Below, one piece after another: positions 56,796 through 64,000 of a stretch of 64,000 bases of DNA. Both the position numbers and the translations under genes were made by a program. Within the stretch, counting starts at the first letter, position 1, and each line of letters opens with the position of its first letter. The DNA is from Suillus spraguei (taxonomy: Eukaryota > Basidiomycota > Agaricomycetes > Boletales > Suillaceae), in NCBI GenBank assembly GCA_016800925.1, contig JABCPU010000240.1, positions 40,830 to 104,829 on the forward strand. The letters run 5' to 3'. Below the pieces are notes generated by a model. That model had not been told where the DNA came from. It was given only the letters and a program-made list of their open reading frames with translations, and searched no databases.

Positions 56796-57300
56796 AAGTT
56801 GACTTAGAAGATTTGATGAACGATGAACGCTAGAGTTATAAAGCAAGTTTCCCTTAGGCGCCAATTCGATGATGTGAAGCATGTCACATGATCCTGAGGA
56901 GTTTACGGTTCTGACCATTCTCCGTCTTTGTATGACTAACAAATATAATATCATATTGGGACAGCAACTTACAAACCCAAAATGAATTGATTTCGCCATT
57001 CGTAGCAGCTACTTAAGCTCAAGTTGAACATTAAATATTAAGCATATGCGGGGAAGGGATCATGATGCAGGTGAACAACAATATTGCTGTACAGGAGTGA
57101 CTCGGTAGATCTTGCAAGCAGGGAGTCTGAGCCTCGTGCGTGACCTAATTGTGCCAGTAATGTTGACATCACGATTCAATCATAAAAGAATGTATTGCAT
57201 TGATAAAGAGCGTGTTGGCCTTCACAAAACATAGCAAAGTGCGTAATAAACAAGATATAAACGAGTGGAAGGGTGCCGAGTCCAGACACAAACGAACCAA
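56796..57300. other. Upstream of DUF2470 gene; homologous to the palindrome inner end
   Basis: 56940-57010 (CAAATATAATATC..TTGGGACAGC..CCCAAAATGAATTGAT) matches 59745-59825 and, inverted, 61500-61560. No gene recognised; an in-frame extension of DUF2470 exon 1 runs through here but lies upstream of the TATA box. Confidence 0.5.
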
Positions 57301-59803
57301 ACTCAAGAAGACAAAACATAATCAAGAAACGAGCAACACAAAATGATCGTAAGTGTTGAGATTATGCAAAACTAATGACGTGTATAATCATGTCCCGGCA
57401 TCTCCGATGGACGTCTCTGCATCAATTCAGGACACATGCATCCTTCAGTCCACCCATTGGGGGCCCTCGCCGGTCCGGTATACATAGTATAGTCGTCCCC
57501 AGTATCTGTTGAGCCGTACAAGAATCCTAACGGTTGGGAGTCTACAGGTGGAGGAGGTCGGTATTGAGTGGGGTGGGATTGCATGGGTACAGGTTGCGGT
57601 TGCATGGGCTGGGGTTGGTATTGAGTAGGGTAGGATTGCATGGGCTGGGGTTGGAATTGAATTGGGTGGGGTCGCATGGGTATAGGTTGCGGTTGCATGC
57701 GCAGCTGTTGGTATTGGTATTGGTAGAATGAACCAGACAGCAGGGGCTGTGCCAGGGGGTGGGACTGCGATGATGACTGCGTTTTGTCTGACTGCTTTAT
57801 AGGAACATGCCCATGTTTTTTAACCCGGTGGCGCCATACAGTGGCAGGGTTGTGATCCCTGAAGTCACAATCATCATGAGGACAGCTGTGAGGTTTCTCG
57901 CCCGTGCTAAAATGAAACCGTGTTAGATGCAATCCACCAGTGATGAATGACCACGTACTGTTGATCTTGATGGACCAGCCAGCTTCTTTTCGACAGAGTC
58001 ACATAGTTGCACCCGGGATAGCCTGTGCAAAAGTATGCACTGCCGAGTGAATATAAGCATAAGCAAGATCAACTATCTACCATAGAGAAATACGAACTCC
58101 ATTGAATGTGAGGCTTCATGACACTTTAAGTCGGCGAGGATATTGAAAGTTTGGCTGCAACCAGCCTGAGCAGAACAAACGTATATCTAAATATTGATAT
58201 TTCAAGAGTCAGCCTTCAAATTAGTGCATCAAGTATGCGCGTCATTGGACCTACCTTAGGCATGATTGGTTATAGAAAAATATGAGTGAGCGATACTGGA
58301 TTCTGTGAGGTGAATATGGGATTCAACTTGGGGTGATGATGGTGCTGGGTAGGTATTGGGGTAGGTATATAAGCAATTCTCAGTGGTGGTCGTGCCATTG
58401 TGACTTGCGGTGGACAGACGCTTGTGGACGTCGTACAGAGTGGTTTTGTGGAGGTTACTGGTGAATGTGGTCATGTAGTGCGTAAATGCATTGTTCTTGA
58501 ATCAACCACATCTCCTCAAGGGCTTTGTTATGTAATAGTATTGAGTGAACACGAGGATCAGTGCCAGAGATATGTACACTGACGGAGGCCAACTTGATGT
58601 GGAGAGTTGAGTAAAGACTGACATGGATGTCGAATCGCTTGATGCCGAAGTCAAACAGATTTTCAGAGGTCTTCGTCGTCGTAACCTTCAACCAATCTCT
58701 TGATTCATTATGTGATTTGTACCTCTGAGTGTAATGCTTTGAGGTGCCATCGTCGTAGGCATGACCAGGTGAGAGTTTTCAATTTTAATGGTGAGATCGT
58801 GGAAGGAACGAGATTGGACGCGCGATTGATATTGAGTCCGTGCTGATCAGTACATTTATGTCTATTGCTACTAATGCCAGAGTATACGTCCATGGAGCCA
58901 AGAGGGGACTGACTCGACTCGGAGCCTGTTTGTGGACAATATCCTTGTATGAATGTAAGTGGGGATGAATATCAGGAATGCGACACACTGGCTATAGTAA
59001 GTTCTCGTGTGCTTGCATGGCAAGCTGTGCATCTACACGGAACCCAACGAAGGAGCATCCCAAAGCTGTACATTCTTGCATGGACTATGCAATCGCTTGG
59101 GGGACACCTTGCATGATAGATGAATTTTGGAACTAGGAGAAATCACATGTCCGTTTGACGCGCGCCCGTTTCATTATGTGCGGCGGTGCACACGACTCTG
59201 CAACCACAAAATTTGTAAGTTGATTAAACTACCCACCAATGCACTTGTCTTCTGGCGCCACCACGACTCAACCTTCCATGCTCTCTTATACTTCACATTC
59301 AAACAGGACCCTTCCCTATTCATCCGCCAAGACATTCACCTACACGAAGTAGTATCTTGACACCTTATACTCGACGAAATTATATTCATGAGTACGGAGA
59401 AGGGAATGACAGTAATGGTTGAATTTTAGGAAGAATCCGATAATTTCGAGAAAGGCAGGTGGAGACAAGATGTTGAAGGGAGAACAGAGTCGGATGAGGG
59501 GAAAGAGTAGAGGCAGGTAAGGAGAGAGAGGACGGCGAGAAATAGTGGGCTGTTCAGATACTAGAAAATCCTAGTAGACGCGGTATTAAAGCTAGTAGAC
59601 CTCGGATAGAAACTAAGAGTGTGCATAGCAAGGAAAAGTCAGGCGCTTGTTGAATTGGTACGTACAGAGCGCGTCTTATCAGGCGTCGTAAACCTGACGC
59701 CTGTAGAGGGCATTTGAAGTAAAGCGTGTTGTCCTAGGCCCGTCTTTACAAATATAATATCGACATATTGGGACAGCGACTTACAAACCCAAAATGAATT
59801 GAT
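57301..59803 (-). repeat. Left arm of a large inverted repeat
   Basis: Reverse complement equals 61501-64000 with very few differences (for example TATCCC/TGGCCC near 58010/63283, one indel near 58240/63066). Length at least 2.5 kb; the outer end is cut by the window edge on the other side, so the arms may be longer. Contains one zinc-finger gene. 58264-59803 otherwise holds only unassigned short frames. Confidence 0.95.
57372..58263 (-). CDS. Three-finger C2H2 zinc-finger protein (left copy)
   Basis: ATG at 58263. Same structure as the right-arm copy: MPK, intron, finger 1 (YVCSAQAGCSQTF...CHEASH), an uncertain second junction, finger 2 (CTGYPGCNYVTLSK then HQDQ-H joined across an intron), linker TGEKP, finger 3 (CPHDDCDFRDHNPATVWRHR, KKH) and a long Gln/Pro/Met-rich tail of QPQPMQ-like repeats to the stop at 57372. 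Differs from the right copy by Tyr for Trp in finger 2 and Ile for Met in the tail. Probably a DNA-binding transcription factor; the low-complexity tail could be an activation or condensate-forming region. Confidence 0.8.
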
Positions 59804-60579
59804 CCATGCACTTTTCGCCCATTCGTAGACCATTATCAAATACTCATGTATCAAGCTCAAGACGTTATGCAGTGCATCAAATATAATATTGTCGAACTAA
59901 GCCGGTATTTACGCCTTAATTTCTTGCAGATCGTTTCCTCATGCTGCCTGGACCTGGCAAGAATAACCGGCGAGTCGCTTAAACCCTGGGGCCATTTTCC
60001 CTTTAAACGCCTGAGCTTGTTGCATTTTTCCAGCAGCCTTTCACAAATACCAGCTAGAATTGGTGGAACCAGCTTTAATCGCGCGCCTCAGAAGTGCCTA
60101 AATGTGTTCATAATCTGCGACGTGGCCAATCCCCAAGGTTTCGGTCATTTGACCGATGATCGAATATTCATGTATCAAGCTCAAGACAGCTGGAGACCCT
60201 AGCTAGTATTCGCTTGTTCTGGATGCTCTTCATGCTGCCTGGTTTTCAGGTCCAATAGCCGCTCCAGATAGTTTAAACTCCGGGCTCCCTGTTTGAAGGA
60301 GTTGAGTTGTCTATGCTTGGTATGAACGATGCTCATAACTCATGACGCCATTATTCAGGCCTGCGGCACCTGCAGTTTGAACAGTATAGCTTCTACGTTA
60401 TCATGGTGTTCAACTTGGATGTCAGATGCTCATCTTAGCTGTGACAATGTGAGGTCATGTCAACATCTCTTCAATTTTCAGCACAGCAATTATTCAAACA
60501 GCTGTAACATCGTCTTTCCAGTTTCACGGCGCGGTACTTCTCAGTGAAGGAAGGGGTCTAAAGACCCAAAGTGCACAGT
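59804..60579. other. Spacer of the inverted repeat, left part
   Basis: Internal repeats (CATGTATCAAGCTCAAGAC at 59845 and 60170; CATGCTGCCTGG at 59940 and 60230). No protein family recognised. Confidence 0.45.
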
Positions 60580-61500
60580 CAAGCGAGACCTGCAAGAGCT
60601 CAGTCATGTGATTGCCCGCTAAGACGAGTGGAGGCAAGACAAGGGTGACGACGAACACAGAGAGCAGATCACAAGGGCATCCCGGGCAATGAAGCAGCGG
60701 ACGAGCAGGCGAAAGAGGCAGCGAGAGGGAAATCATCGGGAACGAACGAACTTCCGAAATCCTTGCTAACAAAACACGGCGAAACCAAGGAACTGCCACG
60801 TAGTAAGTCAGCGATCAAACAGACATACCACCGCAGAATAAAGGACGAGGCGACGGAAATAGCAAACAACTCACCAAGGTTCACCGCCCTGCGCACCATA
60901 GACCAGTCAGCTCCTTCCAACAAATTCGCCGCAAAAACCGCATCGTTACCGAGGAAGCACAGCTCGCTTCTCTTTCAGCTCAGAACGGGTCATATAGCGC
61001 TGAACAAACACCTACACCGGATATCGAAGAGCCAATCAGCCAAGTGCGAAAACTGCAACGCGCACGAGGAAACAGTACATCATTTCCTACTAGTATGCCC
61101 CACCTTCACCAGACAGAGAGACGCCATGCGTCTCGAAGTAGGCCCGCGCAAAATACAATATCAAGCACTTGCTCAACGATACTCAAGGAATGAGAGCGAC
61201 CCTGAAATACATCGCACGTACAAGACGCTTCGAGCAGACTTTCGGAGATGTTACCCCCCCCCCCCCAAGGAAAAAGAGGAAAGGAGAGAATAATAGAACC
61301 AAACCAAACCCAAACATAACCGCTTGCCTCCTCACAGGCATCACAGTTCCCGCCCACGCCGGAACCATTGTCAAGACGCTACCAAGACAAGATATATAGA
61401 GTAAATACCAAGGTACATACATGTAGGAGATGTCCAACATAGGGCTTAGCCCCAACGGACAATAAACAAGGAATTAAAATAAAAAATAAAAAATAAAAAA
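60580..61500 (+). mobile_element. LINE4: 5'-truncated LINE end at the arm junction
   Basis: RNase H end (GIPGNEAADEQAKEAARGK), then PRKHSSLLFQLRTGHIALNK, Cx2Cx7Hx4C and the usual end (TRRFEQTFGDV), 3' UTR with GCCCCAACGGACAATAAACA and a tail of AAAAAT units (61476-61500). A frameshift lies near 61165 (LLNDTQGMRA is in another frame). The 5' end is unclear at 60540-60660. A separate family from LINE1 at the protein level. The tail ends exactly where the right palindrome arm begins. Confidence 0.85.
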
Positions 61501-64000
61501 TCAATTCATTTTGGGTTTGTAAGTCGCTGTCCCAATATGTCGATATTATATTTGTAAAGACGGGCCTAGGACAACACGCTTTACTTCAAACGCCCTCTAC
61601 AGGCGTCAGGTTTACGACGCCTGATAAGACGCGCTCTGTACGTACCAATTCAACAAGCGCCTGACTTTTCCTTGCTATGCACACTCTAGTTTCTATCCGA
61701 GGTCTACTAGCTTTAATACCGCGTCTACTAGGATTTTCTAGTATCTGAACAGCCCACTATTTCTCGCCGTCCTCTCTCTCCTTACCTGCCTCTACTCTTT
61801 CCCCTCATCCGACTCTGTTCTCCCTTCAACATCTTGTCTCCACCTGCCTTTCTCGAAATTATCGGATTCTTCCTAAAATTTAACCATTACTGTCATTCCC
61901 TTCTCCATACTCATGAATATAATTTCGTCGAGTATAAGGTGTCAAGATACTACTTCGTGTAGGTGAATGTCTTGGCGGATGAATAGGGAAGGGTCCTGTT
62001 TGAATGTGAAGTATAAGAGAGCATGGAAGGTTGAGTCGTGGTGGCGCCAGAAGACAAGTGCATTGGTGGGTAGTTTAATCAACTTACAAATTTTGTGGTT
62101 GCAGAGTCGTGTGCACCGCCGCACATAATGAAACGGGCGCGCGTCAAACGGACATGTGATTTCTCCTAGTTCCAAAATTCATCTATCATGCAAGGTGTCC
62201 CCCAAGCGATTGCATAGTCCATGCAAGAATGTACAGCTTTGGGATGCTCCTTCGTTGGGTTCCGTGTAGATGCACAGCTTGCCATGCAAGCACACGAGAA
62301 CTTACTATAGCCAGTGTGTCGCATTCCTGATATTCATCCCCACTTACATTCATACAAGGATATTGTCCACAAACAGGCTCCGAGTCGAGTCAGTCCCCTC
62401 TTGGCTCCATGGACGTATACTCTGGCATTAGTAGCAATAGACATAAATGTACTGATCAGCACGGACTCAATATCAATCGCGCGTCCAATCTCGTTCCTTC
62501 CACGATCTCACCATTAAAATTGAAAACTCTCACCTGGTCATGCCTACGACGATGGCACCTCAAAGCATTACACTCAGAGGTACAAATCACATAGTGAATC
62601 AAGAAATTGGTTGAAGGTTACGACGACGAAGACCTCTGAAAATCTGTTTGACTTCGGCATCAAGCGATTCGACATCCATGTCAGTCTTTACTCAACTCTC
62701 CACATCAAGTTGGCCTCCGTCAGTGTACATATCTCTGGCACTGATCCTCGTGTTCACTCAATACTATTACATAACAAAGCCCTTGAGGAGATGTGGTTGA
62801 TTCAAGAACAATGCATTTACGCACTACATGACCACATTCACCAGTAACCTCCACAAAACCACTCTGTACGACGTCCACAAGCGTCTGTCCACCGCAAGTC
62901 ACAATGGCACGACCACCACTGAGAATTGCTTATATACCTACCCCAATACCTACCCAGCACCATCATCACCCCAAGTTGAATCCCATATTCACCTCACAGA
63001 ATCCAGTATCGCTCACTCATATTTTTCTATAACCAATCATGCCTAAGGTAGGTCCAATGACCGCATACTTGATGCACTAATTTGAAGGCTGACTCTTGAA
63101 ATATCAATATTTAGATATACGTTTGTTCTGCTCAGGCTGGTTGCAGCCAAACTTTCAATATCCTCGCCGACTTAAAGTGTCATGAAGCCTCACATTCAAT
63201 GGAGTTCGTATTTCTCTATGGTAGATAGTTGATCTTGCTTATGCTTATATTCACTCGGCAGTGCATACTTTTGCACAGGCTGGCCCGGGTGCAACTATGT
63301 GACTCTGTCGAAAAGAAGCTGGCTGGTCCATCAAGATCAACAGTACGTGGTCATTCATCACTGGTGGATTGCATCTAACACGGTTTCATTTTAGCACGGG
63401 CGAGAAACCTCACAGCTGTCCTCATGATGATTGTGACTTCAGGGATCACAACCCTGCCACTGTATGGCGCCACCGGGTTAAAAAACATGGGCATGTTCCT
63501 ATGAAGCAGTCAGACAAAACGCAGTCATCATCGCAGTCCCACCCCCTGGCACAGCCCCTGCTGTCTGGTTCATTCTACCAATACCAATACCAACAGCTGC
63601 GCATGCAACCGCAACCTATACCCATGCGACCCCACCCAATTCAATTCCAACCCCAGCCCATGCAATCCTACCCTACTCAATACCAACCCCAGCCCATGCA
63701 ACCGCAACCTGTACCCATGCAATCCCACCCCACTCAATACCGACCTCCTCCACCTGTAGACTCCCAACCGTTAGGATTCTTGTACGGCTCAACAGATACT
63801 GGGGACGACTATACTATGTATACCGGACCGGCGAGGGCCCCCAATGGGTGGACTGAAGGATGCATGTGTCCTGAATTGATGCAGAGACGTCCATCGGAGA
63901 TGCCGGGACATGATTATACACGTCATTAGTTTTGCATAATCTCAACACTTACGATCATTTTGTGTTGCTCGTTTCTTGATTATGTTTTGTCTTCTTGAGT
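61501..64000 (+). repeat. Right arm of the large inverted repeat
   Basis: Mirror image of 59803-57301 and still matching at the last base of the window. Contains a zinc-finger gene at 63039-63929. 61501-63038 is unassigned apart from a TATATA (62931-62936), about 105 bp before the ATG of that gene. Confidence 0.95.
63039..63929 (+). CDS. Three-finger C2H2 zinc-finger protein (right copy)
   Basis: Exon 1 is only MPK (63039-63047); intron 63048-63114; finger 1 Cx5Cx12Hx4H; a second intron ending at 63261 whose donor is uncertain (several GT choices keep frame); finger 2 CTGWPGCNYVTLSK..VHQDQH formed across intron 63343-63394; linker TGEKP; finger 3 CPHDDCDFRDHNPATVWRHR. The tail from about 63500 is rich in Gln, Pro and Met with hexapeptide-like repeats. 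The protein is about 270 residues. Both arm copies keep open frames, which suggests very recent duplication or ongoing gene conversion. Confidence 0.8.

Noticed and set aside
56796..56999. N-terminal extension of the DUF2470 protein (MAKSIHFGF...)
   Set aside because: Lies upstream of the TATAA at about 56845 and within a sequence repeated at the palindrome junction.
1..64000. tRNA or rRNA genes
   Set aside because: GGTTCGA-like stretches (about 7571, 14905, 18075, 21322) have no matching acceptor or anticodon stems. No rRNA sequence recognised.

Overview
The window reads as an Agaricomycete (mushroom-forming Basidiomycota) accessory region. The evidence is the density of 47-67-nt GT-AG introns with CTAAC-like branch points, and gene families typical of that group: a DUF6533 membrane protein, a fungal bestrophin-like channel, a polyporopepsin-type aspartic protease, a DUF2470 protein and a large unnamed multi-TM family whose proteins carry an HGFFxxMGGF motif. 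No tRNA, rRNA or CRISPR array was seen. Gene structures were deduced by hand from frame continuity across introns.

Layout. 1-4940: Tad1-like LINE (LINE1, +). 4941-17.9 kb: dispersed repeats, a relic DUF2470 exon, an intact six-cysteine secreted peptide gene (7635-7898), a DUF2470 pseudogene (8900-9734), a small unknown gene (12.1-12.7 kb), a TM-family relic and an intact TM-family gene (16149-17907). 18.8-20.35 kb: aspartic protease with one nonsense codon. 20.4-27 kb: repeats, a 655-bp non-autonomous Harbinger relic, a decayed copy of the peptide cassette and a MITE. 26980-33584: a second, 6.6-kb copy of the LINE (LINE2, -) with a MITE inside it. 33.6-42.2 kb: inverted copies of the 6-18 kb material, with an intact TM gene (37343-38778), an intact peptide gene (41066-41341), a truncated LINE and a minimal LINE tail. 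42291-46232: a complete PIF/Harbinger transposon with two genes, TIRs and target duplication. 46.7-51.4 kb: the most ordinary genic stretch, with a 12-exon bestrophin-like gene and a DUF6533 gene. 54.2-56.8 kb: TM pseudogene and intact DUF2470 gene. 57.3-64 kb: a large inverted repeat, arms at least 2.5 kb and almost identical, each with a three-finger C2H2 gene, around a 1.7-kb spacer holding a fourth LINE piece.

How it fits together. The same three gene families (secreted six-Cys peptide, DUF2470 membrane protein, multi-TM protein) recur in the same order on both strands at 6-18, 24.6-27, 42.2-37.3 and, without the peptide, 56.8-54.2 kb. Copies differ in decay: some intact, others broken by nonsense, frameshift, deletion or transposon insertion. 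The window is best explained as an old gene module spread by segmental duplication and inversion, then invaded by LINEs, Harbinger elements and MITEs. Both long LINE copies carry CGA-to-TGA nonsense changes at CpG, suggesting methylation-linked decay.
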